A stretch of 64,000 nt of DNA from Parashewanella spongiae (GCF_004358345.1 NZ_CP037952.1:4464001-4528000); one strand, 5' to 3'; shown: positions 46,725-56,544, counted from the stretch's first letter. Program-made: numbers and translations. Notes: generated by a model from the letters alone, not told the origin.

Positions 46725-49081
46725 TAAGCTGAGCTAACCTGAGCCATATTGCCTACTTTTTTATCCAGTTGCTCCAATGGAGGGATTATTCCTTTGATCA
46801 AAGCACTACCTAATTCAAATACTTTTTGATTGTCATATTTACTTTCTTCGCTTTTTCCGGCTTTAACGGCAGTTTTCTTGTACCCTTTTCTAACTTCTAG
46901 ATGTTGGTATCGTAAGGAGATAAATTCATCAATACTTTTCGCCACTTCCAATGCTGACGTTATCTGTTTTTTTAAAAATTCGGCTTTTGCTTGGATCATC
47001 GATAAAGCTGTACTTTCCTGAATAGCTTCTACACTTTGTGCTTCTGACATTACGATGGAAACTTTTTTATAAATATCTTGTAATGAGCGATGAGGAGCTT
47101 CCAATGCCATAATTGCTCTTTTGGCTGATTCAAATAATTCTGAATTTCCAAAATTATGGGGCGGAGACACCATTGCTTCTGAAACCATAACACTTGCCCT
47201 ATCGACAACCCCTTTATTGGCCTGTATTTCTCGTAATATTGGAGTAAGCAATACTGCAATGGCCTCGACCTGAGCTACTTTTATTCTTATTGTAAGCTCC
47301 TGACTTTGTTGGTGCTCACTTTTCAAAAGGCTAAGTTCGGTTAAGGCTTCTGCAGGTTTACTCATACACTTAGCCTCTACTTCACTCATAATCCAATCAT
47401 TAGGATCAATACTTACTTTTATTTCAGGCACAGTTTCTTTCAACGATGGAGCTAAAGGGGCGCGAATTTTATCCCCTTGAGTTTTTTTCGTTTTTCTTGA
47501 AGATTTTTTTGCTTGTTTTTCTGGGGGAACTTTCTGCAATTTAGTTTTAGCTTTATGTTGCTCTTTTTTAAATCTTTTTTCGGTATTTTCGACTACTGCT
47601 TCTATTTTACTAATCTTTTGTTCAAATTTTGCAAGCTCGGTGGGTAGATCCATATCTGTAGACGACAATTCAATACCACGTAATCTAGAAACAACAATAA
47701 AAAACTGCCCCGATAACCAACCTGAATTCAAACTCGTTGCTGTTGTCGTCACCAACTGAAGTACTTGTTTCAGCCCTGATAATGTTAGTTCTTCATGTTT
47801 GCAGTTAAATGCCTTTTTAACTTCCATTGTTAATCGCCGGAACACCATATTTATTACACTTGGCTTAGTGTTGGGAAGTCCTGAAAATTTTTCAAGTTCC
47901 GTTAGTATCTTAATATCCAACTCTGGCGCTAGTACTAATTTAAAGACTAACAGCTTATGTTGAACCCCTTTAGAAAGGACATTTACCCGAGGTAAGCACT
48001 CTATGATTTTTATTCCATTTGCAACAGACAAAAAGTGCTCAACTCTTTGATAAACTGGTGAGATAATGCTGTCGTTAAGTTCACTTGAATGCTCAACAGC
48101 CAACTGGTTTAGCTTTTCCAAAAAAACTAAAATCGTTTCAAGTTGAAAAATGACCAAAGTACCCACGTCATAGAGCACTGCCGACGTTTGCGCACCAGTA
48201 TGTTCAAATTGAGAGCAGACACCAAACATTAAGCGAAACTCAATAAATTCACATAATAAGACATCATATTCATCAAGCAATTTCAAAGACTGAGCAACAA
48301 GCTCGTTCCGTTCTGTTTCTTGAGAAGCTGCCAATGCGCCGTTAATTTTTTGATCAACATGTTGAAAATGAGTGCCAAGTTTTATTCTGCAGAAGCAATC
48401 TAGCCACACTAGTTCAAGCAGTTTTAAATGTATGGGAAGAATCGTTTTATAATTGCTTAAATAACTAGGTGGAACATGCTGGTAGGATGACTTTATAAGA
48501 CGATATTCAAGCCAGTTATTATTCAAGTATTGGCGATAATCTAAAATCAATTCCTTAAATTGTGTTAGCCATGACTCCGAGTATTTTGCTTCGGGTAATG
48601 CACTTTCTTCATTCCTCATTATCTCTACGATCTGATCAGGAGTTTTTGGGTTACTTTCCCTTAACTTCTTAGCTCTGGATGCAATTAAATTTAATATTTT
48701 ATGTTGCTCTTCTCGGTTAAAAAATAACTTTGACCTATGTTGTTTATATTCATCAAGGCTTAAATAAGGTTTCGGAGGTTTTTTAGGGGTCGTAATTGCA
48801 GCCAGACATTCACATAATTGTATTTCGTGCGCATTCAGACTGAGGCTTGTATTCACCGTCCAAACCAATGGCTCAGGTTTTACTGAATAGTCTTTTTTTT
48901 CTTGTACTAAGCTCTGACGACCATATGAAGCAGGGAATGTATCTTTTTTCATTTGAAGCGTTAGGTTATGGCGCCTAGATAGTTCTTGCACTAACGGCTT
49001 CAAAGTCTGTTTTTTTTCTATATAAGGGAAGACTCTTGGGTGGCTTAATAAACACACAAGACCATGAATCACCTCCCCCAC
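46724..49081 (-). CDS. Unknown 785-residue helical protein; possible 3' part of a split gene
   Basis: I do not recognise this protein. It is mostly helical, with a Lys-rich segment near residue 520 (KRFKKEQHKAKTKLQKVPPE) and no signal peptide. The frame opens with GTG at 49081, inside the end of the preceding gene, and no in-frame ATG with a Shine-Dalgarno site follows soon. The strong GGGGGAGG there would serve an out-of-frame ATG (49065) that stops after six codons. One extra G in the run at about 49074-49078 would fuse this frame to the upstream ORF. The stop TAG uses one base of a family A repeat. Confidence 0.6.
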   Translation of the reverse strand: MGEVIHGLVCLLSHPRVFPYIEKKQTLKPLVQELSRRHNLTLQMKKDTFPASYGRQSLVQEKKDYSVKPEPLVWTVNTSLSLNAHEIQLCECLAAITTPKKPPKPYLSLDEYKQHRSKLFFNREEQHKILNLIASRAKKLRESNPKTPDQIVEIMRNEESALPEAKYSESWLTQFKELILDYRQYLNNNWLEYRLIKSSYQHVPPSYLSNYKTILPIHLKLLELVWLDCFCRIKLGTHFQHVDQKINGALAASQETERNELVAQSLKLLDEYDVLLCEFIEFRLMFGVCSQFEHTGAQTSAVLYDVGTLVIFQLETILVFLEKLNQLAVEHSSELNDSIISPVYQRVEHFLSVANGIKIIECLPRVNVLSKGVQHKLLVFKLVLAPELDIKILTELEKFSGLPNTKPSVINMVFRRLTMEVKKAFNCKHEELTLSGLKQVLQLVTTTATSLNSGWLSGQFFIVVSRLRGIELSSTDMDLPTELAKFEQKISKIEAVVENTEKRFKKEQHKAKTKLQKVPPEKQAKKSSRKTKKTQGDKIRAPLAPSLKETVPEIKVSIDPNDWIMSEVEAKCMSKPAEALTELSLLKSEHQQSQELTIRIKVAQVEAIAVLLTPILREIQANKGVVDRASVMVSEAMVSPPHNFGNSELFESAKRAIMALEAPHRSLQDIYKKVSIVMSEAQSVEAIQESTALSMIQAKAEFLKKQITSALEVAKSIDEFISLRYQHLEVRKGYKKTAVKAGKSEESKYDNQKVFELGSALIKGIIPPLEQLDKKVGNMAQVSSA

Positions 49082-50319
49082 AATGGCATATCGTCGTGTT
49101 GCACCGCCTTCAAGTATCTTGCTAACATTTCAGTCAAAGCCCGCAAAGTAATATTAAACTGAAGCTCTGGCAATTCTTCCAATTCTGGTAAAACCAACTT
49201 AATAATGCTGGCCCAACTCTTTGGTTTAATGACAAAGGCGTAATATCTAAATCCATTTGTTAAATGATAATAATACAGTGATTTATTTTCTTTTATCTCT
49301 GAGTTGGTTAAAACATCGTATTCAAGTCGTTCGACAAACCCTTCATAGATTTGTAATTTATCACGAAATCGTTGGACGATGGGTGCTTCAGAGCCATGTA
49401 CAACGACCAAACTTTGAGCAATGACGCTGATAAAGTACAGGCTTAACATCGAAGCATTTGGAAACTTATCTTTTTGCTCTTCTGCTGCTGCAATCAAATA
49501 ATACTCTTGAATGAATTTCAGCAAATTTAATGAAAAGTCTTCATGGAAAAGATCGGATAAAAGACCTGAAATTAAAATTGACAGTTCATCAACTTTCTTC
49601 CCAATCCCTTTTAAATGAGCTGGCATCAAGTCAACAATCAGGATAAACAGCCCATATTTTTGCAGCAAAAATATAAAGTAATTGAAAATAACATCGATTA
49701 TTTTAAGGTGCATTTCTTGGTATCCAATCACAGAAAGGTTAGTCACACTTCTCTGATGAAACCCCTCAAGAAAACAGCCTTCGTCTGGGTAAGTATCCCG
49801 ATACAATTTATATCGTTTAAACAAGCCTAAACATTCACAAATCAGTTTCATCATTTCTGTCTTATTTAACACATCATTTTCTGTTGATTCTGGTGGAAAA
49901 TTTGAAAATTTTTTGATGCTTCTAATGAGAAATCGGTGGGCTTCATGAAAGATCACATGCAAGCCTCTTTCTTGATATAGCTCAAAGAATGTCACCTCAG
50001 GCATGGCCCAAACTATTGCCTTATTTGTTTGTGTAAATCGCTTTTGGGCACAAGCTTGCAATTTACTTGCACAAGCCGTTTTTCTAACTGGAGCAAATGG
50101 GCTTATTGAAGAAGTTAATTTTGGCTCTCCTGCTTGACTTGGTTCTAGAGTAGCCTTAGCTGTAGAAGACCCATTCAAATCAAGGTCACGTTCATCCGAA
50201 ACTTGAGCAACATGGGGGCTACTATTTGTTTCGTCTGGTTGTTGAGTCTCATCTTCAACTAATACGGGTAAGGGATCATAAAAGTAGCTTGTAAGTTGAG
50301 TTTGTAATGACGACCACAT
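49069..50319 (-). CDS. Unknown 416-residue protein; possible 5' part of a split gene
   Basis: I do not recognise this protein. I use the ATG at 50319 (MWSSLQTQLTSYFYD); a TTG four codons upstream is possible. Residues 20-80 are Ser/Thr/Pro-rich and probably disordered. The remainder is helical and hydrophobic-rich but without clear membrane spans (HLKIIDVIFNYFIFLLQKYGLFILIVDLMP is the most hydrophobic). It ends MPLWGR at a TGA that overlaps the next ORF by 13 bases, in a run of five G. Both halves are rich in Leu/Lys helices, consistent with one original protein of about 1200 residues. Confidence 0.6.
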   Translation of the reverse strand: MWSSLQTQLTSYFYDPLPVLVEDETQQPDETNSSPHVAQVSDERDLDLNGSSTAKATLEPSQAGEPKLTSSISPFAPVRKTACASKLQACAQKRFTQTNKAIVWAMPEVTFFELYQERGLHVIFHEAHRFLIRSIKKFSNFPPESTENDVLNKTEMMKLICECLGLFKRYKLYRDTYPDEGCFLEGFHQRSVTNLSVIGYQEMHLKIIDVIFNYFIFLLQKYGLFILIVDLMPAHLKGIGKKVDELSILISGLLSDLFHEDFSLNLLKFIQEYYLIAAAEEQKDKFPNASMLSLYFISVIAQSLVVVHGSEAPIVQRFRDKLQIYEGFVERLEYDVLTNSEIKENKSLYYYHLTNGFRYYAFVIKPKSWASIIKLVLPELEELPELQFNITLRALTEMLARYLKAVQHDDMPLWGR

Positions 50320-50421
50320 GAGATAGCTCAATTATTAACAATATCTTTTTATACCTTGTTTTAGCTGACTCACACATGAACACCTGTCATTAAATGAAAT
50401 GGCAACCCTTTTTCACCTCTT

Positions 50422-50770
50422 ATACCAATTACAGTAATTAAATTCCCAGCTCAGAGCTATGTATGTGTTCAAATTACAAGTGAAATTGATGAAGACATAG
50501 TTATTACCGACATACAAAACTGTCGTTATTACATTGCTACGTTGAGACAGTTTTGCGTAGTAATTTGGACACATACAAGCTCCCGAAGGGCAAGGCTAAA
50601 GGATTCCATTACTAGGTTACAAGTTTTTGAATTATCCCGACAAAAGCACTAAGTGCGTTGAACGCCAGTTTTATATGGCGGCCGTAGGGAATATAGTACT
50701 TCAAACTTGCGCCTTGTACTGAAATCCTTTAGCTCTTGCTAAGTGGGAAGTTAATTACTGTAATTGGTAT
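50422..50770 (+). repeat. Repeat family E, copy 2 (349 bp)
   Basis: Ends ATACCAATTACAGTAATTAA and its inverse are near-perfect inverted repeats. The interior contains both hairpin versions, CGACATACAAAACTGTCG (50508-50525) and CGCCAGTTTTATATGGCG (50663-50680). It lies between the unknown gene at 50319 and metK. Confidence 0.9.
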
Positions 50771-50900
50771 TATTCACTGAATTTTAAAGTTTTTCCGTTT
50801 GTTAACGGCAAGTAAGATTTATTTTTACCGTAAATAAAAATAATTAAAATATTAAAAATCCCAATTAAGGGATGAAAAATAACTGCAACTGAACTAAAAT

Positions 50901-50924
50901 AGCCGTCTAGATGTAAATGCTTCT
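50901..50924 (+). promoter_or_regulatory. Possible MetJ operator and promoter of metK
   Basis: Three adjacent 8-base units, AGCCGTCT, AGATGTAA and ATGCTTCT, resemble tandem met boxes (consensus AGACGTCT), with 7, 5 and 5 matches. A -10 box TATACT follows at 50925-50930. MetJ repression of metK is known in enterics; the site here is inferred from these matches only. Confidence 0.45.
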
Positions 50925-51012
50925 ATACTTTGTAGGGTTATTCAATTAACTTTTATTAACCGTTGTACTAGATACAGAGGCATATCAACCTAATTTGATG
51001 AGATTTCCCCCA

Positions 51013-52164
51013 ATGGCAAAACATTTATTTACTTCTGAGTCTGTTTCTGAAGGTCACCCTGATAAAATTGCAGATCAAATATCAGATGCCGTTCTTGATG
51101 CAATTTTGACTCAAGATCCTAAAGCTCGTGTCGCTTGCGAAACCTACGTAAAAACAGGCATGGTAATGGTAGGCGGCGAAATCACAACTTCGGCTTGGGT
51201 TGATATCGAAGAAATCACTCGTAAAACCGTCAGAGACATAGGTTATACCCATTCAGATATGGGTTTTGATGCTGACTCTTGCGCCATATTAAACGTTATC
51301 GGTAAACAGTCTCCTGATATTAACCAAGGTGTCGACCGTGCTGATCCAAAAGATCAAGGTGCGGGCGATCAGGGCTTGATGTTCGGTTACGCCAGTGATG
51401 AAACTGATGTACTTATGCCTGCTCCTGTAACTTATGCTCATGCTTTAGTTAAAAGACAGTCTGAAGTTCGCAAAGACAACACCTTGCCATGGTTACGCCC
51501 TGATGCAAAAAGCCAAGTCACCTTTGCGTATAATGAAGGAAAAATTGTTGGGATTGATGCCGTGGTGCTTTCAACTCAACATTGTGACAGTGTCAATCAA
51601 ACCGACTTAATTGAAGGCGTGATGGAAACCATCATTAAACCAGTGTTACCTTCAAAATGGCTGAGTAATGAAACTAAGTACTTCATCAACCCAACTGGCC
51701 GTTTTGTGATTGGTGGTCCTGTAGGTGATTGTGGTCTAACAGGTCGTAAAATCATTGTTGATACCTACGGAGGTATGGCTCGACATGGTGGCGGCGCATT
51801 CTCTGGTAAAGACCCTTCAAAAGTTGACCGTAGCGCCGCTTATGCGGCTCGTTACGTAGCAAAGAACATTGTTGCTGCTGGTTTAGCGGCTCGCTGTGAA
51901 ATCCAAGTGTCGTATGCCATTGGTGTAGCAGAACCTACATCAATCAGTGTTGAAACCTTTGGTACAGGTAAAGTTTCTGAAGAAGTACTGATTAAGCTGG
52001 TACGCCAACACTTTGATCTTCGTCCTTATGGCTTAACAGAAATGCTCGATTTGGCTCGTCCTATCTACCAAGACACTGCGGCTTACGGTCACTTTGGTCG
52101 TAACCAATTCCCTTGGGAAGCGACGGATAAAGCTGAAGTATTAAAAGCTGACGCAGGTTTGTAA
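51013..52164 (+). CDS. metK: S-adenosylmethionine synthetase
   Basis: MetK makes S-adenosylmethionine from methionine and ATP. I start at [22 protein letters not shown], which matches the E. coli N-terminus; TTG and ATG codons 5-6 codons upstream are in frame. The protein has 383 residues against 384 in E. coli. Motifs: GEITTSAW, the signature [12 protein letters not shown], and [19 protein letters not shown] (phosphate loop). The gene stands alone between inverted copies of repeat family E. Confidence 0.97.
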   Translation: MAKHLFTSESVSEGHPDKIADQISDAVLDAILTQDPKARVACETYVKTGMVMVGGEITTSAWVDIEEITRKTVRDIGYTHSDMGFDADSCAILNVIGKQSPDINQGVDRADPKDQGAGDQGLMFGYASDETDVLMPAPVTYAHALVKRQSEVRKDNTLPWLRPDAKSQVTFAYNEGKIVGIDAVVLSTQHCDSVNQTDLIEGVMETIIKPVLPSKWLSNETKYFINPTGRFVIGGPVGDCGLTGRKIIVDTYGGMARHGGGAFSGKDPSKVDRSAAYAARYVAKNIVAAGLAARCEIQVSYAIGVAEPTSISVETFGTGKVSEEVLIKLVRQHFDLRPYGLTEMLDLARPIYQDTAAYGHFGRNQFPWEATDKAEVLKADAGL

Positions 52165-52251
52165 AGCTTCACTATTTTACTTTCTTTGTTGATACAAACA
52201 GTATTTACAAGTCACTCTAACTAAGCTCGTTTCAGATAAAATGGAAATGAG

Positions 52252-52345
52252 CTTAGGAAAGTTGCGGAAGAAAGTATACCGATGAGTTCTCGTCACTCCA
52301 GCGCAGGCTGGAAACAAAGTAACGACAGTTTTGTATGTCGGTAAT
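52252..52345 (-). repeat. Repeat family D, copy 3
   Basis: Reverse-orientation copy starting TTAGGAAAGTTGCGG and reaching CGACAGTTTTGTATGTCG at 52323-52340. It includes the CCAGCGCAGGCTGG hairpin core and merges into a half copy of family E. Confidence 0.85.
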
Positions 52346-52426
52346 AACTATGTTTTCATCAATTTCACTTGTACTTTGAACACATACATAGCTCTGAGCT
52401 GGGAATTTAATTACTGTAATTGGTAT
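52346..52426 (-). repeat. Family E half copy (arm only)
   Basis: This matches, inverted, the left arm of the E element at 50422 and ends TTAATTACTGTAATTGGTAT. Together with 50422-50510 it brackets metK with inverted repeats. The rest of the gap up to 52590 is the leader of the next gene. Confidence 0.85.
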
Positions 52427-52590
52427 TAGCTATTCGTAAATCGAAAAAAACATTAAGTTTCGTTCATTTTACAGGTGAAAAATTGCTCTTATCCAGCTAA
52501 CCATGTAAAACCATATGCTCTGTTATATAACTCTGTATAAGACTTTTTCTATATCAATGACTTTGGCTAAAATTGATGGAGGATCGTAGT

Positions 52591-53304
52591 ATGATAACTG
52601 CAACACCTTTCAACTCTTCCCGAGATCAATACCATGGAGAAGAACACTTCACTTCTCAAGCTGTAACACAACAAAAATCAACGACTGCGACTTCTGATCA
52701 CGCAGAGAAGTTTCAATCAACACCATTATCAGAAAGTGAAAAATCCGCTCCTCATCCATCTAACCAAACACACCGATTAAAACATACCCAAAAACCATCT
52801 AACGGAAGCCTAGTTAGGACAACTAACAAGCAGCTAGACGTTGAAAATAAAGAAAAATTAGTTTCACTTCATGAAGTCTATAAACTAAAATTTGCTGCTA
52901 TACCCCACAGTGCAAAATCATTTTTAATTAAATCAAATAAAACAGATCAATTAAGGCAAGAATCAATCAAAAAGCACATCCTAAAAATACAAAATACAAA
53001 AATGCCTTCCATTCGCGAACTTCACGTACCTAAACCGGCAATAAGAAGTACCCAAAACATTATCAAAGACAGGATCTGTGAATTAACCATGTTAATTAAA
53101 AACAGTGAAAGTCGACAACAGCGTCTTCAAAATTCAAGGAAGTCACTCCCCCCAAAAAGAACTGACTGTTCTCGTCGTGAATACCTTGAACAATTCAACA
53201 TTTGTACCAGTTTAATGAACCTCAATATTCAGTTAAGGCGCTACAATTCTGAGCTTGCTGAACTTTGTTCTGATGACAACCAAATTTTTCTTCGTGACAG
53301 ATAA
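52591..53304 (+). CDS. Unknown 237-residue protein, disordered N-terminus, helical C-terminus
   Basis: I do not recognise this protein. The start MITATPFNSSRDQYH has GGAGG eight bases upstream; the frame extends six codons. Residues 1-95 are Ser/Thr/Gln/His-rich and look disordered. Residues 95-237 are basic and helical (LVSLHEVYKLKFAAIPHSAKSF, then ICELTMLIKNSESRQQRLQNS and NICTSLMNLNIQLRRYNSELAEL). There is no signal peptide. Base composition is more AT-rich than metK. Ser-rich starts of this type are common in secreted effectors, but this is only a resemblance. Confidence 0.7.
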   Translation: MITATPFNSSRDQYHGEEHFTSQAVTQQKSTTATSDHAEKFQSTPLSESEKSAPHPSNQTHRLKHTQKPSNGSLVRTTNKQLDVENKEKLVSLHEVYKLKFAAIPHSAKSFLIKSNKTDQLRQESIKKHILKIQNTKMPSIRELHVPKPAIRSTQNIIKDRICELTMLIKNSESRQQRLQNSRKSLPPKRTDCSRREYLEQFNICTSLMNLNIQLRRYNSELAELCSDDNQIFLRDR

Positions 53305-53396
53305 CATAGATCAATAAATGCAAATATTTACATTTATTAGAATCTCATAACCCTTTATTATTTAATTAAAATAACCAAATTAAAGACGAGTGAAGA

Positions 53397-54614
53397 ATGC
53401 AAGAATCGAAGGTAACCCAGAGTCTTATTTATCCTCGATATTTTGGTTTTTTGATCAGATTATTATTGACCTACTGGTTAAGTGATTGGTTTGGTTTAAG
53501 TCTTGACTCACAATTGCTGGGGTACTTTTTTGCCGTTGAACTAATTTATCTATTCATCAGTCATCATCAACTTGCTAAAGTCTATGACTTTAATGATGGT
53601 CTGTTTTGGTTATTATTGATTGATAATGCCTTTTGGCTTAGCTGGCTATATCTCACTGGTGGCGCGACTAACGCCTTCATATCTTCACTATTAATTCCAA
53701 TCGCTATCGCGGCTATTGCGCTCCCTATATGGAACTCTTTATTACTCAGTATTATTAATTGCCTTGCTTATAGTGTCATGCTTTATCTATCTTCAGATAA
53801 TAATCATATGGCTCACATGAATATGGGGGCTCACTATATTGGGATGTGGCTGAACTTTATTCTTTCGGCCGTTGTGATTAACGCCAGTTTAACCTTAATC
53901 AGTCGAAAACTTAGACAAAGAGACTCTCAACTGAGTCAATTGAGAGAATCACAGCTAAAACAAGAACAATTAGTGGCTTTGGGTGCCACTTCTGCGCAAA
54001 TGGCACACCAACTTGCGACTCCACTATGCAGCATGAGGTTATGGTTAGACGAAATATCAGAAAAATATACGCATCAAGGTATTAATGAGATTAATGCCAA
54101 TTTGATACGCTGTGAGTCCAGCTTAAAAGAATTACGTATGGCCACAGAGGCAATTCGCGAAGGAAATAAGCAATCATGGCCGGTTGACCGATTCATACAA
54201 GACGTAAAAAAGAAAACCCAATTACTGCTTCCCCATCATGAAATTACTTGGACAATTCCTAACGATTCAAAGCATCTGGTTAGTATCGATCATGGCGTAT
54301 TACCAGCCTTGATCACTTTAATTGATAATGCGGCCAAAGCCAGTTTTGATTTCATGACTCAAGCAAAAGTCGAATTAGCCATTGAATTGAGTCCCCATCA
54401 TTTAGTCATCAATATTAGGGATTTTGGGAAAGGTATTGATAGCAATTTATCTCCCTATCTTGGTCACAAAATGGTTCCGAGCAATAATGGCCTAGGTATA
54501 GCCTTGTTACTCACCAATGCCACCTTGGAGCGGAATCTCTCAACTCTAAGTTTAGCCCAACACTCAGAGCAAGGAAGCATTGCCATTGTACATATACCGG
54601 TGAACACAAAATGA
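53397..54614 (+). CDS. regB: Sensor histidine kinase, RegB/PrrB type
   Basis: RegB-type kinases sense respiratory redox state, in part through quinones, and phosphorylate RegA. The 405-residue protein has six hydrophobic segments in residues 10-175, then a linker and the H box MAHQLATPLCSMRLWLDE (about residue 200), close to the family form (H-x-LATPL). The ATPase domain has the N box ITLIDNAAKAS, GKGI and NNGLGIALL. The Cys of the known redox box is not obvious to me. It overlaps the response-regulator gene by four bases (ATGA). Confidence 0.88.
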   Translation: MQESKVTQSLIYPRYFGFLIRLLLTYWLSDWFGLSLDSQLLGYFFAVELIYLFISHHQLAKVYDFNDGLFWLLLIDNAFWLSWLYLTGGATNAFISSLLIPIAIAAIALPIWNSLLLSIINCLAYSVMLYLSSDNNHMAHMNMGAHYIGMWLNFILSAVVINASLTLISRKLRQRDSQLSQLRESQLKQEQLVALGATSAQMAHQLATPLCSMRLWLDEISEKYTHQGINEINANLIRCESSLKELRMATEAIREGNKQSWPVDRFIQDVKKKTQLLLPHHEITWTIPNDSKHLVSIDHGVLPALITLIDNAAKASFDFMTQAKVELAIELSPHHLVINIRDFGKGIDSNLSPYLGHKMVPSNNGLGIALLLTNATLERNLSTLSLAQHSEQGSIAIVHIPVNTK

Positions 54615-55141
54615 ATAAGTTATTGATCATAGAAGATGATATCTCTCTTGCTCAAGTGCTGGCACGAAGACTTGCAGCGCAACATTATCAGATCATGATG
54701 GCACACGATAAAACTCAAGCTCTTTTACAGGCAAGACAATGGCAACCCAGTCATATATTACTAGATATGAAACTGGACGAAGACAATGGCCTAGCACTCA
54801 TTCAACCATTAAAACAATTACTGCCTAACTGCGTTATTGTATTACTTACTGGATTTTCTAGCATCGCGACAGCGGTAGAAGCCATACGCCTTGGTGCTGA
54901 TAATTATTTGGCTAAACCTGCTGACACACAAACCTTAGTGCAAGCCTTATCTATGACAAATGCGAACTTAGAAGAACTCGTTCCTGAAGAGCCTATCATG
55001 ACGCCTAAACGCCTAGAGTGGGAGCATATTCAACAAGTACTTGCGGCAAACAAAGGCAATGTATCCGCTACCGCAAGGCAACTCGGTATGCACCGTCGTA
55101 GCTTACAAAGAAAACTGGAGAAAAAACCGGTTGCTACTTAG
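54611..55141 (+). CDS. regA: Response regulator, RegA/PrrA/ActR type
   Basis: This 176-residue regulator has a receiver domain with acidic pocket EDD, phospho-acceptor in LLDMKLDEDNGL, LLTGFSSIATAV and the conserved Lys in LAKPAD. A Pro-rich linker is followed by a Fis-type helix-turn-helix (HIQQVLAANKGNVSATARQLGMHRRSLQRKLEKK), as in RegA. It forms a coupled pair with the kinase. In other proteobacteria the regulon covers respiration; its targets here are not shown. A MITE begins at its stop codon. Confidence 0.92.
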   Translation: MNKLLIIEDDISLAQVLARRLAAQHYQIMMAHDKTQALLQARQWQPSHILLDMKLDEDNGLALIQPLKQLLPNCVIVLLTGFSSIATAVEAIRLGADNYLAKPADTQTLVQALSMTNANLEELVPEEPIMTPKRLEWEHIQQVLAANKGNVSATARQLGMHRRSLQRKLEKKPVAT

Positions 55142-55408
55142 GAACTGTCCCAAAATAACTTCCCTGTTTTGCTGTCGTTTATTTTTGAGCTTATACAAGG
55201 CGAAGAAAGTGTGGTGTAGTTACTCTACATAAGCTTTCGACAACACAGTAGAAGCCAAAAATAAACACAGCCCAAAGGGTTACGCTTAAAATTGCCACTC
55301 TCTACGTTACTCATTTTTCATTTAGAATAACTAAACTTCATTCTTCGTGCCTTGATATTGACAATTTTAAGCAGTAACAAATCGGTAAGTTATTTTGAGA
55401 CAGTTCCT
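55141..55408 (+). repeat. MITE family F (about 268 bp)
   Basis: Ends GGAACTGTCCCAAAATAACTT and AAGTTATTTTGAGACAGTTCC are 21-bp inverted repeats with one mismatch. The element starts at the last base of the regA stop codon. It is the only copy in the window. Between its end and the gene at 55568 I see only that gene's leader. Confidence 0.85.
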
Positions 55409-55567
55409 TAATACTTCTTCTTTAATTTTGATTAAATAATATTCATTATAAAATTTATAAACTTGCCCAAGCTATATGCTATTTTGTACAAAATTTAGTA
55501 TGCAGTTCAATTACAACGTGAAAATATCCTCTAACAAGGTTCAAGCCTATATTTAGGAGAGTTTTAA

Positions 55568-56461
55568 ATGCTCACTCCTCCAGTTCAAGATTTTCAGCAA
55601 CTGACTCGCTCACCTTCCGGCGTTGAACCTGCTTCGGAACCAAAACTCGATATGCTTATCAGCGCAGGCAGCAATGATTTTCACGTTGAAACTGATATGG
55701 AGACAGAAGATCGAGCTGTTTCGAATTTTTTACAAGAAACTGAAACTCAAGCAGACCATGTAGAACCAGTAACAGCTGCGAGTGTAAATGATGTTGTTAT
55801 GGCCGATACATTATTCGGTTCAAAATGTGAAGCTACTTTATTTTTATTGGAGAAACGCTTCTCTAAAGTTAATTTGAGAAGGTTGTTATTTATACAATCC
55901 CAAATCATCCCAAAAGGCATTGCTGAAAGCATAGAAAAAGCAAAAAATTCAAATGCTCGATTACTTGACGTATGGATGGAGCGATGTGCAGGTTCACAAG
56001 AAGCGAATCTCAATCATCTCATCAATGCAGTAGAAAATGTTGATGTTATTTTAGCAGAGCAATTAAGATCAGAAACAACTTCAATTGAACAGCGATTATC
56101 GAATGCTCAAACACAGGTATTAACCCAAAACATGATACTAAGCACTTCTACATACGAAGAAAGAATAGAATATTTAGAAGAGAAAATTAGCAATTTAATC
56201 AAAGAGCAATTTAGTGACGCTGATCTTGATAATTTACTGTTTATCATCAGATCTCGCCGTTTGTGCAGTGCTCAATGTTATAGCGAATTTACGGCTGACA
56301 CGAAAAGTTTCGACAATAAAGCCGAGGGTGCCGCTTTCATGTGGCTCAACAACTATCTACAAAAGAAGAGCGTATCACCCAACGACTCTCTACAAAAACT
56401 GGCAGAAGTGGTTCAAAAACTTGGAAAGGTTGTGGCGGCAACTCGTATCAAAAATCTATAA
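55568..56461 (+). CDS. Unknown 297-residue helical protein
   Basis: I do not recognise this protein. AGGAG lies seven bases before the start. Residues 1-75 are acidic and Ser/Thr-rich. The remainder is helical and contains an internal repeat: SKVNLRRLLFIQSQIIPKG near 100 and SDADLDNLLFIIRSRRLCS near 220, each followed by a segment ending in a tryptophan (VWMERCAGS, MWLNNYLQKK). The two halves suggest a duplicated helical module. There is no signal peptide. Its stop abuts the terminator of the convergent TonB-receptor gene. Confidence 0.7.
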   Translation: MLTPPVQDFQQLTRSPSGVEPASEPKLDMLISAGSNDFHVETDMETEDRAVSNFLQETETQADHVEPVTAASVNDVVMADTLFGSKCEATLFLLEKRFSKVNLRRLLFIQSQIIPKGIAESIEKAKNSNARLLDVWMERCAGSQEANLNHLINAVENVDVILAEQLRSETTSIEQRLSNAQTQVLTQNMILSTSTYEERIEYLEEKISNLIKEQFSDADLDNLLFIIRSRRLCSAQCYSEFTADTKSFDNKAEGAAFMWLNNYLQKKSVSPNDSLQKLAEVVQKLGKVVAATRIKNL

Positions 56462-56489
56462 AAAAGAGCCAGCGGATGGATGCTGGCTC
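56460..56489 (-). terminator. Terminator of the TonB-dependent receptor gene
   Basis: On the minus strand the stem GAGCCAGC/GCTGGCTC is followed by six T. It lies about 55 bases past the receptor stop and overlaps the end of the convergent gene at 55568. Confidence 0.85.
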
Positions 56490-56544
56490 AAACGGCTTTC
56501 GGAGTCAAAAACTTTTTCTGGATGACTTTTTAGGACTGAATACT

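Noticed and set aside
50901-51012. SAM riboswitch upstream of metK
   Set aside because: No SAM-I, SAM-II or related conserved core could be recognised; the met-box matches fit protein-based MetJ control better.
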